Positions 53,351-61,621 of a stretch of 64,000 nt of DNA are shown in pieces. The notes under the pieces are model-generated. The model saw only the letters and a list, made by a program, of their open reading frames with translations, ran no database searches and was not told the origin of the DNA. Numbering within the stretch: position 1 is the stretch's first letter; the number at the start of each line of letters is the position of its first letter. Source of the DNA: Streptococcus sp. bf_0095 (lineage in GTDB: Bacteria > Bacillota > Bacilli > Lactobacillales > Streptococcaceae); NCBI RefSeq assembly GCF_004166885.1, contig NZ_RCYU01000001.1, forward strand, positions 372,001 to 436,000, given 5' to 3'. The translations under genes and the position numbers were made by a program.

Positions 53351-53438
53351 ATTGTTCGTATAATTTTAACAACAAGTAATCATCATTATTGATTCAAAGA
53401 GATTATTTTATGTAAGATAAGATTAGTGTGTATACAAT

Positions 53439-53464
53439 AAAAAGCCATCGAATGATGGCTTTTT
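53439..53464. terminator. Bidirectional terminator between DUF1002 gene and the small - strand gene
   Basis: AAAAAGCCATC/GATGGCTTTTT perfect 11-bp stem with loop GAAT, with T-runs on both strands. It overlaps the stop codon of the - strand gene. Confidence 0.9.
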
Positions 53465-53768
53465 AATCTGTTACTTCGATTGAGAGATAAGGAATACCTA
53501 AGATTTTTCCGAAAATACCTAGAAAAGTCTTCCAAGCTGAGCCTTTAATGACAGCTGTTTGACCAGCTTTTACGATCACTTCCTTAGAACGTGTGAAGGC
53601 TCCTCTTTGATCTACGTAGACCTTAACCATATCAAGCCCTTCAGGAAGCGGAAGTGTAACGGTTTCATCTTTGCTTAAGTTGGCAACACATTCACCGTTA
53701 ATATAAACGTTTACCTTCATTAATACACCTACAAGGCCAGTTTGACGCGAAACTGTAATTTCAGACAT
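53463..53768 (-). CDS. Small beta-rich protein (101 aa), PEGA-like, function unknown
   Basis: A 101-aa protein that begins M-S-E-I-T-V-S-R-Q-T-G and has TTAGGAGA 6 bases before the ATG. The pattern of short beta strands (V-N-V-Y-I-N-G-E-C-V-A, then V-T-L-P-L-P-E-G, then V-K-A-G-Q-T-A-V-I-K-G) resembles PEGA or similar carbohydrate-binding-like sandwich modules. There is no signal peptide. The hydrophobic segment W-K-T-F-L-G-I-F-G-K-I-L-G-I-P near the end may be a membrane-associated helix. It is monocistronic and convergent with the DUF1002 gene. I do not recognise a named family. Confidence 0.65.
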   Translation of the reverse strand: MSEITVSRQTGLVGVLMKVNVYINGECVANLSKDETVTLPLPEGLDMVKVYVDQRGAFTRSKEVIVKAGQTAVIKGSAWKTFLGIFGKILGIPYLSIEVTD

Positions 53769-54031
53769 TTGATTCTCCTAACTTTATGAATTCCTTACTC
53801 AAAAGGAATAGATTTAAAACTATCATAACATAAGTACGAGCTTCATACAAGAACCTGTTTCATTCTATATTATTTAATATTAATCTAACACCCAAATAGA
53901 GTTCACAAGTTCCGTCTATATTTTCTTTGTTTTTTGAATTAGGAAATTTTGCTCCTTGATATAGACTGCCTGGAACTGGTCTAGAGGTAGAGGTTATTTT
54001 GATTATAAACGCTGTCTTACATATATAAAAA
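53769..54031. other. Gap between the small protein gene and guaA
   Basis: No supported gene. A 64-codon frame on the - strand (53860-54054) has no ribosome site and runs into the guaA terminator. The rest is AT-rich. Confidence 0.5.
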
Positions 54032-54059
54032 AACGCTGAAATCAATGATTTCAAGCGTT
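54032..54059 (-). terminator. Terminator of guaA
   Basis: On the - strand, AACGCTTGAAATCA pairs with TGATTTC-AGCGTT (one bulge), followed by T residues, 17 bases after the guaA stop. Confidence 0.85.
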
Positions 54060-54075
54060 ATTTTATCAAGTCATT

Positions 54076-55641
54076 TTATTCCCACTCAACAGTTGCAGGT
54101 GGTTTACTTGTGATATCGTAGACGATACGGTTAACGTGGTCAACTTCGTTTACGATACGTACTGAGATTTTTTGGAGGACTTCCCAAGGGATCTTGGCAA
54201 AATCAGCTGTCATTCCATCGATGGAAGTGATAGCACGGATGGCAATGGTATAGTCGTAAGTACGACCATCTCCCATAACACCTACGGAACGAACGCCAGT
54301 GTTAACAGTGAAGTATTGCCAAATGTCGCGGTCAAGACCAGCTTTAGCGATTTCTTCACGAAGGATAGCATCTGATTCACGGACTGTCTCAAGTTTTTCT
54401 TCAGTGATTTCACCCATGACACGGATAGCAAGTCCTGGTCCTGGGAATGGTTGGCGCCATACGATGTGGTCTGGCATACCAAGTTCTGTACCAAGGGCAC
54501 GAACCTCATCCTTGTAAAGAGTGTTGAGTGGTTCGATAAGCTCAAACTGCATGTCTTCTGGAAGTCCACCCACGTTGTGGTGAGACTTGATGGTTTGAGC
54601 AGTATCTGTACCTGACTCGATGACGTCTGTATAAAGTGTACCTTGAGCAAGGAATTTCACATCTTTTAGCTTGCTTGCTTCATCATCAAAGACATAGACA
54701 AACTCGTTACCGATAATCTTCCGTTTTTGTTCAGGGTCAGATACACCAGCCAATTTATCAAGGAAACGTTTAGCAGCGTCTGCTTTAACGATGTTCAAAC
54801 CAAACTTACCACCAAGCATATCCATCACTTGGTCAGCTTCCCCTTTACGAAGGAGACCGTGGTCTACAAAGATACAGATCAACTGATCACCGATGGCTTT
54901 TTGGAGAAGAACCCCAACTACAGAAGAATCAACACCACCTGAAAGTCCGAGGAGAACACGTTTGTCTCCAACTTTTTCACGGATTTGTTTGATTTGCATC
55001 TCGATGAAGTTATCCATGGTCCAGTCACCTTTGGCACCACAGATGTTCAAAGCGAAGTTACGAAGGATATCATAGCCATGAACTGAGTGACGAACCTCAG
55101 GGTGGAATTGGATACCATAGATTTTCTTATTTGGGTTTTCAATCGATGCATACGGACAGTCAGCAGAAGTACCTGTACGAACAAAGTCAGCAGGGATTTC
55201 TGTAACAGCATCCCCGTGGCTCATCAAGACCAATTGTTTGTCTGGTGTGCCTGCAAAGAGAGCAGAAGACTCCGTCAAGCTAAGCTCAGATTGACCATAT
55301 TCACGGTTACCAGCATCGCCTGCAGGAACAACCTTCCCACCAAGCTTGTGAGTTAATAGCTGCATTCCATAACAGATCCCAAGAATTGGAATGCCAAGTT
55401 CAAAAATTTCAGGATCAATATCGAAAGACCCTTCTTCATACACTGAGTTTGGTCCGCCTGAAAGAACGATCCCAACTGGATTGATTTCACGCACTTCAGC
55501 TGCAGTAATCTTGTGACTCTTCAATTCTGAAAAGACACCAATCTCACGAATACGACGAGAGATGAGCTGATTGTACTGGCTACCGTAGTCAAGCACGATG
55601 ATTTTTTCAACATCATGCAAATCAGTTGATAGGTTTGTCAT
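54076..55641 (-). CDS. guaA: GMP synthase (glutamine-hydrolysing)
   Basis: Converts XMP to GMP with ATP and glutamine. In 521 residues, an N-terminal glutaminase domain with G-I-C-Y-G-M-Q (Cys near residue 88) and F-H-P-E-V is followed by the ATP-pyrophosphatase domain with L-S-G-G-V-D-S-S near 235 and the dimerisation domain ending in [19 protein letters not shown] precedes the start. It is divergent from the gntR gene. It links functionally with guaC, xpt and pbuX earlier in the window. Confidence 0.97.
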   Translation of the reverse strand: MTNLSTDLHDVEKIIVLDYGSQYNQLISRRIREIGVFSELKSHKITAAEVREINPVGIVLSGGPNSVYEEGSFDIDPEIFELGIPILGICYGMQLLTHKLGGKVVPAGDAGNREYGQSELSLTESSALFAGTPDKQLVLMSHGDAVTEIPADFVRTGTSADCPYASIENPNKKIYGIQFHPEVRHSVHGYDILRNFALNICGAKGDWTMDNFIEMQIKQIREKVGDKRVLLGLSGGVDSSVVGVLLQKAIGDQLICIFVDHGLLRKGEADQVMDMLGGKFGLNIVKADAAKRFLDKLAGVSDPEQKRKIIGNEFVYVFDDEASKLKDVKFLAQGTLYTDVIESGTDTAQTIKSHHNVGGLPEDMQFELIEPLNTLYKDEVRALGTELGMPDHIVWRQPFPGPGLAIRVMGEITEEKLETVRESDAILREEIAKAGLDRDIWQYFTVNTGVRSVGVMGDGRTYDYTIAIRAITSIDGMTADFAKIPWEVLQKISVRIVNEVDHVNRIVYDITSKPPATVEWE

Positions 55642-55779
55642 CTTTTCCCCTTCTTCTAGAAAATTCTTTTCCTCTATTCTAACACAAAAGCCCCTTCATT
55701 ACCAATCAAGACTGACTAGGATTGAAGATTTAACAAAATTGCGCTACAATAGGTTATAACACACAGAAAGAGTAGCAAG

Positions 55780-56478
55780 ATGATTCCAGCTTACATACAA
55801 ATTCATGATCAAATTAAAGCCGAAATTGACCAGAAAATCTGGAAAATCGGACAACGCCTCCCTAGTGAGCGGGACTTGGCTGAGAAGTTCCAAGTGAGTC
55901 GGATGACCCTCCGTCAAGCCATTACACTCTTGGTAGAAGAAGGAGTACTGGAGCGACGTATTGGTAGTGGTACCTTTGTCGCTAGCACGCGCGTCCAGGA
56001 AAAGATGCGGGGGACGACTAGTTTTACTGAAATCATGAAGGCCCAAGGAAAAATACCTTCTACACAGGTTATATCCTACAAACGCACTATTCCTAGCCTT
56101 CAAGAAGTAGATAAGCTTGGTATCGACAAGACTGAAACAATTGTTCGAATGGAACGGGTTCGTTATGCGGATGGTGTACCAGTCGTTTATGAAGTTACCT
56201 CCATCCCTGAGAAATTTATCAAAAACTTCAAAAAAGAAGAAGTGACCAGTCATTTCTTCCAAACCTTAGAAAAGCACGGCTATCGAATCGGGAAATCTCA
56301 ACAAACCATTTACGCACGCTTGGCCAAAGAAAAAATTGCTGAATATCTGGAAATCCCCAAAGGACAGGCCATCCTTGCTTTGACCCAGGTTTCTTATTTT
56401 GATAATGGTATTGCTTTTGAGTATGTAAAAAGCCAATATGTTGGAGAACGGTTTGAATTTTACTTAGAAAATAATTGA
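55780..56478 (+). CDS. GntR-family (HutC subfamily) transcription regulator
   Basis: A 232-aa repressor or activator with an N-terminal winged-helix domain (L-P-S-E-R-D-L-A-E-K-F-Q-V-S-R-M-T-L-R near residue 27-45) and a C-terminal UTRA ligand domain (G-T-T-S-F-T-E-I-M near residue 78). The HutC type commonly senses sugars, amino sugars or organic acids. It is divergent from guaA. A perfect palindrome begins at its stop codon, 17 bases before the decayed glycosyltransferase that opens the lipid-like cluster, so control of that cluster is plausible. In related streptococci a gntR gene next to guaA is common. Confidence 0.9.
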   Translation: MIPAYIQIHDQIKAEIDQKIWKIGQRLPSERDLAEKFQVSRMTLRQAITLLVEEGVLERRIGSGTFVASTRVQEKMRGTTSFTEIMKAQGKIPSTQVISYKRTIPSLQEVDKLGIDKTETIVRMERVRYADGVPVVYEVTSIPEKFIKNFKKEEVTSHFFQTLEKHGYRIGKSQQTIYARLAKEKIAEYLEIPKGQAILALTQVSYFDNGIAFEYVKSQYVGERFEFYLENN

Positions 56479-56503
56479 TTTACATAAATTATATTATGTA
56501 AAT
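56478..56503. promoter_or_regulatory. Perfect 26-bp palindrome between gntR and the biosynthetic cluster
   Basis: ATTTACATAA, ATTATA, TTATGTAAAT: 10-bp arms with a 6-base self-complementary spacer, so the whole 26 bp is a palindrome. No T-run follows, which argues for an operator and against a terminator. It does not show the textbook GTxTAxAC core of HutC operators. Confidence 0.6.
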
Positions 56504-56519
56504 TCTATAAGAAGTTTTT

Positions 56520-56986
56520 ATGTCTCAAATTAAAATTGATGCTGTTGCAGCACCTCTCAGTGGACACCTTTATCCTGTCCTCTTGCTTTTAGCCCCATTA
56601 TTGAATGACCTTAACTATGAGATTAGGATTTTTACAGGGCCTCAAAAGCTAAAAGTAGCAGAAGTTATTGGCTTTACTGTTGCTCCTATTATGGAAAACC
56701 AGATGGTGCAGGGATTTTCTTACAATGCATCAAAAATGAGATTCCAGCTTTAATCCTCCGGCATGACTATGACCAATATGATTACGCTATTCGCGGAGTA
56801 GAAGCAGGAGTAGCTTTGCAAGCTCCCAAGGACAAGAGTCAAAAGATCGCTCAAGCCTTTGAGCAATTACTTGCAAGAAAAGACTGATCCCAACTCAAAG
56901 AGCTCCAAAAGAGAGCCTAGACCTATGATGCCACCAGCATCTTAAAGAAAGAAATTCGTCGCTTAGTTAAAAAGGAGACACCATGA
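56520..56986 (+). pseudogene. Decayed MGT/UGT-family glycosyltransferase
   Basis: The first 72 codons read as the N-terminus of a macroside/UDP-type glycosyltransferase (P-L-S-G-H-L-Y-P-V, then I-F-T-G-P-Q-K-L-K-V-A-E-V-I-G-F). Around 56730 the frame shifts by one. In the new frame a C-terminal part is readable (G-V-E-A-G-V-A-L-Q-A-P-K-D near 56800), then two in-frame stops (56886, 56919), and a final K-K-E-I-R-R-L-V-K-K-E ending on a TGA that overlaps the next start. About 250-300 residues of a normal enzyme are missing between the two parts. Only the first 77 codons (56520-56753) form an open frame. The gene is dead, but the layout shows it was once the first member of the cluster. Confidence 0.8.
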
Positions 56987-57960
56987 AAGTACTTGTAACA
57001 GGAGCAACAGGTTTTCTAGGAAAATATGTGGTAAAAGAGCTAGTAGCAGAGGGCTACTTTGTCCGCGCTTTCGGTCGGAATGAAGCAGTAGGACAAAGCT
57101 TGGTTTCAGACCAGGTGGAATTCTTTAAAGGAGATCTAAGTTCCAAGCAAGCAGTAGAAGAGGCCTGCAAGGGCGTTGAAATGGTCGTTCATGCTGGAGC
57201 TTTATCCACTATTTGGGGGCCTTGGGAGAGTTTTTACCAAGCTAATGTCCTTGGTACCCAGCATGTTCTAGAAGCTTGTCGAACTAATAAAATAAAACGC
57301 TTGGTCTATGTTTCTTCACCAAGTATTTACGCCGCTCCAAAAGACCAAATCGGCATCAAGGAAGAAGATGCTCCAGCTAAAAATCATTTAAACAACTACA
57401 TCAAAAGTAAGCTCTTATCAGAGAAGCTCTTTCCTGCTTACCCGGATGTTCCAAGCATCATCCTCCGTCCACGTGGGCTCTTTGGCGTTGGGGATACCAG
57501 CATCCTTCCTCGTGTTCTCAAGCTAAGCCAAAAAATTGGAATCCCCTTAATCAAGGAAGGCAAGCAATTGATGGACATGACCTGTGTTGAAAATGTTGCC
57601 TTGGCCATCGCTTTGGCTCTGAAAGCAGATCGGGCAGAAGGCCAGGTTTACAACATTACCAACGGCGAGCCGACTCCCTTTAAGGAACTGATCGAAGAAG
57701 CCTTGCAGGGCTTGGGACTTCCTATTCGTTATAAAAAGCTACCGGCCTTTCTTCTAGGTGGCTTAGCTTCGAGCTTAGAAGTTCTTTATCGGGTCTTACC
57801 TCTAAAGGGAGAGCCTCCATTGACTCGCTATACCTACTACCTATTGCGTTATAGCCAGACTCTTGATATTTCAAAAGCAAGAGAAGAGTTGGGCTATGAG
57901 CCACGCCTCAGCATCAAGGAGGGAATTGCCCGGTATGTCCAAGATTATCGAAAGCATTAA
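56983..57960 (+). CDS. NAD(P)-dependent SDR of the 3-beta-HSD/OleD-like type
   Basis: A 325-aa extended short-chain dehydrogenase. The nucleotide-binding G-A-T-G-F-L-G lies at residues 7-13, the active-site Y-x-x-x-K as N-Y-I-K-S-K near residue 139, and a Ser about 26 residues before it in V-S-S-P-S. The D-M-T-C-V-E-N-V-A segment is typical of 3-beta-hydroxysteroid dehydrogenase/isomerase-like enzymes, which include OleD of olefin synthesis. AAAGGAG precedes the ATG, and its ATGA overlaps the end of the decayed glycosyltransferase. It overlaps the metallo-hydrolase gene by 26 bases. It probably reduces a 3-oxo group on an acyl product; that is inference. Confidence 0.85.
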   Translation: MKVLVTGATGFLGKYVVKELVAEGYFVRAFGRNEAVGQSLVSDQVEFFKGDLSSKQAVEEACKGVEMVVHAGALSTIWGPWESFYQANVLGTQHVLEACRTNKIKRLVYVSSPSIYAAPKDQIGIKEEDAPAKNHLNNYIKSKLLSEKLFPAYPDVPSIILRPRGLFGVGDTSILPRVLKLSQKIGIPLIKEGKQLMDMTCVENVALAIALALKADRAEGQVYNITNGEPTPFKELIEEALQGLGLPIRYKKLPAFLLGGLASSLEVLYRVLPLKGEPPLTRYTYYLLRYSQTLDISKAREELGYEPRLSIKEGIARYVQDYRKH

Positions 57961-58750
57961 GTACTTCCCTGCTGGCTATTGTACTAGCAATCTGGCCTTG
58001 CTCTTTAAGGGACAGAAAAGGAAGAAAATGGTCTTTCCAGCCGGCGTCTATCTCCTCAAACACCGAGAACATGGTTATATTCTCTACGATACTGGCTATC
58101 ATTATGAGATCAAAAGCAAACTCCGTTATCTTTATTACCGCCTTGGCACTCCTATGCAGATGAAGAAGGAAGACCAGATTGATTGTTTGCTTCAAGCGAC
58201 TGGGATTTCACCAGAAGACATTTCTTATGTCATCCTCTCCCATTTTCACCCAGATCATCTAGGAGGAGCGGCTTGCTTCAAAAATGCGCGCTTCTTGGTC
58301 ACCGAGAGAGCGTATCAAGTTTATCAAAAGCCCAGCTTCAAGGATTTAATTTTTAAAGAGTTTATGCCGGATCATTTTGAAGAATCCGTCAAAATTATGC
58401 AACCTCAAGCAACCAACCCTCTTTTTCCTTATACGGCAACAGAGGATATCTTTAAAGACGGTAGTATTCTTCTTAGTTCTCATGATGGACATGCTAAGGG
58501 ACAGGGTTGCCTATTCCTTCCAGAGTATCAATTGTTTATCGGAGCTGATCTCTGCTGGGGGATTGACCTCCTTCCCTTGACGGAGCAGATGCGCTGGATT
58601 CCTAGTCAAGTTCAGGATAATGTTGAGGCCTATTTAGAAAACGTTAATTTCTTGCGGTCCTTGTTAAATCAAGGGATCGATGTTCTTGTCAGCCATGATC
58701 CAATAAATCGGGTAGAAAGGATACTAGATGAAAAAATGGACCTTTCTTAA
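57935..58750 (+). CDS. Metallo-beta-lactamase-fold hydrolase (AHL-lactonase-like)
   Basis: A 271-aa zinc hydrolase. The start at 57935 follows AGGAGG; the frame is open further upstream inside the SDR gene. The metal motif H-x-H-x-D-H is S-H-F-H-P-D-H-L-G-G near residue 106, with later ligands probable in S-H-D-G-H (near 187), G-A-D (near 208) and V-S-H-D-P near the end. The N-terminal G-V-Y-L-L-K-H-R-E-H-G-Y-I-L-Y-D-T-G-Y is typical of AttM/AiiA-like lactonases. Placed with a thiolase-fold enzyme and an adenylating enzyme, it may act on a lactone or thioester intermediate. It overlaps the next gene by 23 bases. Confidence 0.85.
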   Translation: MSKIIESIKYFPAGYCTSNLALLFKGQKRKKMVFPAGVYLLKHREHGYILYDTGYHYEIKSKLRYLYYRLGTPMQMKKEDQIDCLLQATGISPEDISYVILSHFHPDHLGGAACFKNARFLVTERAYQVYQKPSFKDLIFKEFMPDHFEESVKIMQPQATNPLFPYTATEDIFKDGSILLSSHDGHAKGQGCLFLPEYQLFIGADLCWGIDLLPLTEQMRWIPSQVQDNVEAYLENVNFLRSLLNQGIDVLVSHDPINRVERILDEKMDLS

Positions 58751-59996
58751 AACCTTTTGTCAGACTCGTTGGGGCCACCGCTTTAAGAACCGAGAGGAAC
58801 TCGAGCGCTACCAAGAGAAAGAGCTGCAAAAGTACCAGGCCTTCTTACTCCAACATTCGCCCTATTTCGCTCAAGGCCTTCCAAAGGACTTCCGCTATAT
58901 GGACAAGACCTTTATGATGGAGCATTTCAATGAGTTAAACACCCAAGGAATCGACCGGGACCAGGCTCTTGAAATGGCCATTCGCGGGGAGCAGTCTCGT
59001 GATTTTACAGAGATGCAAGGAGAAGTGGCAGTGGGGCTTTCTTCTGGGACCTCCGGCCACCGAGGCATTTTTATCACAACAGAGACGGAACGTAGTATGT
59101 GGGCAGCAGCTATTCTTGCTAAAATGCTTCCAAAAGGGAAGCTCTTTGGCCACCGCATTGCCTTTTTCCTCCGTGCTGATAACGAGCTCTATCAAACCAT
59201 CAATTCTCCCTTGATTCGCTTAGAATATTTTGATATTTTCAAAGATAGCCAAGAGCATATAGAACGTTTAAATAACTACCAGCCGACTATCCTTGTTGCT
59301 CCAGCCTCTACCTTATTGGATTTAACCAAATATTTAGAGAATCAGGCCCTACAGATTCAACCACAAAAGGTTGTTTCCGTAGCTGAAATCTTAGAGGATC
59401 GGGACCGGGACCTCATCCGCCGGGCATTTCACTTGACTAAGGTCGATCAGGTCTATCAAGCGACAGAAGGTTTCTTAGCTTGTACCTGTTCTGAGGGGAA
59501 CTTGCACCTCAACGAGGATATTCTATCAGTTGAAAAAGACTATTTGGATGACCACCGCTTTTATCCTATCATTACAGATTTTAAACGTAGTAGCCAGCCG
59601 ATTTTCCGCTACCGGCTCAATGATATTCTGGTAGAGGATCCTGAGCCCTGCCATTGTGGTTCTGTCTTTACAAGGATTGCTAAAATTGAGGGCCGGTCGG
59701 ACGACATCTTTTATTTCAAGAAAGCCGATGGGGAGCTACAGATGGTTTATCCAGACTTCATTCGACGTTGTATCCTCTTTGTCGAAGGGATTCAAGACTA
59801 TCAAGTGACTCAAACCGAAGATGGACAAGTCCAGGTTGCCCTCAGCAAACGTTCACCTGATATAGAAGAGGCTATCCTCAACCAATTTCAAGTCTTAGCA
59901 GATCAAAAGGGCTTTATCATGCCCGCTCTTACCTTTATTGACTACCGATGGGACACGACACGCAAACTCAAGCGCGTACAACGTCTTCACAAATAG
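58728..59996 (+). CDS. PaaK/LuxE-like adenylate-forming enzyme (F390/CoF synthetase-related)
   Basis: A 422-aa member of the phenylacetate-CoA-ligase/LuxE branch of adenylating enzymes, which activate a carboxylic acid with ATP. The ATP-binding loop is S-S-G-T-S-G-H-R-G near residue 104. The A5-like motif is Y-Q-A-T-E-G near 243, and Y-R-L-N-D-I-L near 303 precedes a Cys pair (C-H-C-G) and the hinge. K-L-K-R-V near the end may hold the catalytic Lys. Coenzyme F390/CoF names are annotation habits; Streptococcus does not make F420. It is more likely to activate a fatty or oxo-acid for the adjacent KAS III. It overlaps the hydrolase gene by 23 bases. Confidence 0.82.
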   Translation: MKKWTFLKTFCQTRWGHRFKNREELERYQEKELQKYQAFLLQHSPYFAQGLPKDFRYMDKTFMMEHFNELNTQGIDRDQALEMAIRGEQSRDFTEMQGEVAVGLSSGTSGHRGIFITTETERSMWAAAILAKMLPKGKLFGHRIAFFLRADNELYQTINSPLIRLEYFDIFKDSQEHIERLNNYQPTILVAPASTLLDLTKYLENQALQIQPQKVVSVAEILEDRDRDLIRRAFHLTKVDQVYQATEGFLACTCSEGNLHLNEDILSVEKDYLDDHRFYPIITDFKRSSQPIFRYRLNDILVEDPEPCHCGSVFTRIAKIEGRSDDIFYFKKADGELQMVYPDFIRRCILFVEGIQDYQVTQTEDGQVQVALSKRSPDIEEAILNQFQVLADQKGFIMPALTFIDYRWDTTRKLKRVQRLHK

Positions 59997-60007
59997 GAGG
60001 AAGCATT

Positions 60008-60952
60008 ATGACAAGTGTACAAAGACATGTTCGTATTAAAGGATATGGAACAGCCTTACCCAAGCATCAAGTTACCTTTAAGGACCAGACACGTTACCGA
60101 GTAAAAGAAGATGAAGAATCTCAGATCGACTTAGCTGCTCGTGCTATTGAACAGGCTCTAGAGCAGGCAGGATTGACCATGACAGATATTGACTGCCTAG
60201 TTTCAGCCAGCGCCGTAGGGGTTCAGCCGATTCCATGTACAGCAGCTCTAATCCATGAACGGGTTGCCAAGAACTTGACCATTCCCGCTATGGATATCAA
60301 TACCACTTGTACCAGCTTTATTTCAGCCCTCAGTACCATTTCTTATCTGATCGAAGGTGGCGAGTACAAGCGTGTCCTCATTGTTTCAAGTGAAGTAGGA
60401 AGTCTCGGTCTCAATCCAAAACAGAAAGAAAGCTATGAATTGTTTAGTGATGGGGCAGCTGCCTTTATCTTTGAAAGTACCACAGAAGATCTGGGAGTGA
60501 TGGCAAGCCTTCAACGGACCTGGTCAAAGGGAGCCCATGATACAGAGATTCGTGGTGGTTTAACCGCCTACCACCCAAAACATTATAGTGAATCAACCAA
60601 AACCGATTTCATGTTTGACATGAAGGGTAAGAAGATTTTGCTTCTATCTGCGCGTGTTATTCCTGACATGTTCCAAGAATTTCAAGACAAGGTCGGCCTA
60701 TCGCTTGCTGATGTAGACTATATCATTCCTCACCAAGCCAGTCGTGCCCTTCCTTTGGTTATGGAAAAATTAGGGGTACCAGACCATAAGTATCTTAACA
60801 TTGTTAGCGATTACGGAAACATGGTTTCAGTAGCTGTACCTTTTGGCCTAGCTTACGCCCTGGAACATGGCCTTGTCAAAGAAGGAGATACCATCTTCTT
60901 AATGGGAACTGCAGCGGGTATGACGGTCAATATGTTGGCTCTGAAAATCTAA
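60008..60952 (+). CDS. 3-oxoacyl-ACP synthase III-like condensing enzyme (KAS III/OleA-like)
   Basis: A 314-aa thiolase-fold enzyme. The start at 60008 follows AGGAGG. The complete KAS III triad is visible: Cys101 in D-I-N-T-T-C-T-S-F, His242 in I-I-P-H-Q-A-S and Asn271 in S-D-Y-G-N-M-V-S. L-F-S-D-G-A-A-A-F replaces the usual G-D-G-A-G. It is separate from the fatty acid synthesis (fab) cluster, and no acyl carrier protein gene is nearby, so it is unlikely to be the housekeeping FabH. Condensation of two acyl chains, as in OleA, or priming of a specialised lipid are both possible. It is the last gene of the cluster. Confidence 0.87.
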   Translation: MTSVQRHVRIKGYGTALPKHQVTFKDQTRYRVKEDEESQIDLAARAIEQALEQAGLTMTDIDCLVSASAVGVQPIPCTAALIHERVAKNLTIPAMDINTTCTSFISALSTISYLIEGGEYKRVLIVSSEVGSLGLNPKQKESYELFSDGAAAFIFESTTEDLGVMASLQRTWSKGAHDTEIRGGLTAYHPKHYSESTKTDFMFDMKGKKILLLSARVIPDMFQEFQDKVGLSLADVDYIIPHQASRALPLVMEKLGVPDHKYLNIVSDYGNMVSVAVPFGLAYALEHGLVKEGDTIFLMGTAAGMTVNMLALKI

Positions 60953-61012
60953 TTCTTTGCTTAGATAAAAAATAGTGTATACTCCTAAAAACTCAGGCAA
61001 AAAGCATGAAGT

Positions 61013-61038
61013 CCCGCTAGTCTTTGGCGGGCTTTTTT
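61013..61038 (+). terminator. Terminator of the biosynthetic cluster
   Basis: CCCGC/GCGGG stem with a 9-base loop and a run of six T residues. Confidence 0.85.
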
Positions 61039-61040
61039 GA

Positions 61041-61046
61041 TATAAT
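61041..61046 (+). promoter_or_regulatory. -10 box directly before ylxM
   Basis: TGATATAAT (extended -10; TATAAT at 61041-61046) lies right behind the terminator T-run. The predicted transcript start (about 61053) coincides with the ylxM ATG at 61054. Confidence 0.55.
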
Positions 61047-61053
61047 GAAAGGT

Positions 61054-61386
61054 ATGGAAATTGAGAAAACCAACCGAATGAATGCGCTCTTTGAGTTTTA
61101 TGCAGCGCTCTTGACGGACAAGCAAATGAACTATATCGAGCTTTATTACGCAGATGACTACAGCTTAGCTGAGATTGCGGAAGAGTTCGGGGTCAGTCGT
61201 CAGGCGGTTTATGATAATATTAAGCGGACAGAGAAGATTCTAGAGGATTATGAGATGAAGTTGCATATGTACTCTGACTACATTGTACGCAGCCAGATTT
61301 TTGATCAGATTTTAGAACGCTATCCGGAAGATACTTTTCTACAAGAGCAGGTTGAAATTTTATCCAGCATTGACAATCGGGAGTGA
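61054..61386 (+). CDS. ylxM: YlxM, DNA-binding/SRP-associated helix-turn-helix protein
   Basis: A 110-aa all-helical protein of the UPF0122/YlxM family, encoded next to ffh in Firmicutes and shown in streptococci to modulate the signal recognition particle. The sigma-factor-like helix-turn-helix is [20 protein letters not shown] at about residues 32-51. The start [10 protein letters not shown] matches the family; the frame extends upstream through the terminator. The only promoter seen would give an almost leaderless mRNA. Confidence 0.92.
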   Translation: MEIEKTNRMNALFEFYAALLTDKQMNYIELYYADDYSLAEIAEEFGVSRQAVYDNIKRTEKILEDYEMKLHMYSDYIVRSQIFDQILERYPEDTFLQEQVEILSSIDNRE

Positions 61387-61388
61387 TT

Positions 61389-61604
61389 ATGGGCAGTCTC
61401 GTCATTTATCAAGGAATACCTTGCAAACTATTAGTCGCAGAGGAAGTATTTCCTACTCGACTACAGATTATCTCGCCCAATGATATCTCCAATGCTATGC
61501 AAATAGGTTTTAGCTGTTGGGGATATCCAAATGAAATCATGAAAGAAGTCACACCCGAAGAACTAGAATGTTTGCAACATTTCGGACGATTTCCACTGAA
61601 TTGA
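61389..61604 (+). CDS. Small conserved-type protein (71 aa) between ylxM and ffh
   Basis: A 71-codon frame beginning M-G-S-L-V-I-Y-Q-G-I-P-C-K, 2 bases after the ylxM stop, with GGGAGTGA as ribosome site. It looks like a small cytosolic beta-rich domain (first strand L-V-I-Y-Q-G, later R-L-Q-I-I-S-P-N-D) and ends in G-R-F-P-L-N. It contains three Cys residues. The tight spacing to ylxM and ffh (17 bases) supports a translated gene in the SRP operon. No family is recognised. Confidence 0.6.
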   Translation: MGSLVIYQGIPCKLLVAEEVFPTRLQIISPNDISNAMQIGFSCWGYPNEIMKEVTPEELECLQHFGRFPLN

Positions 61605-61621
61605 AAAAATAGGAGAAAAAA

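Noticed and set aside
53860-54054. A 64-codon frame on the - strand between guaA and the small protein gene
   Set aside because: No ribosome site, it starts inside the guaA terminator, and no family is recognised. It could be a gene fragment, but that cannot be supported.
58728-59996. True coenzyme F390 or F420-related activity
   Set aside because: The family label comes from distant homology. Nothing in the window supports F420 metabolism, so a general acyl-adenylating role is preferred.
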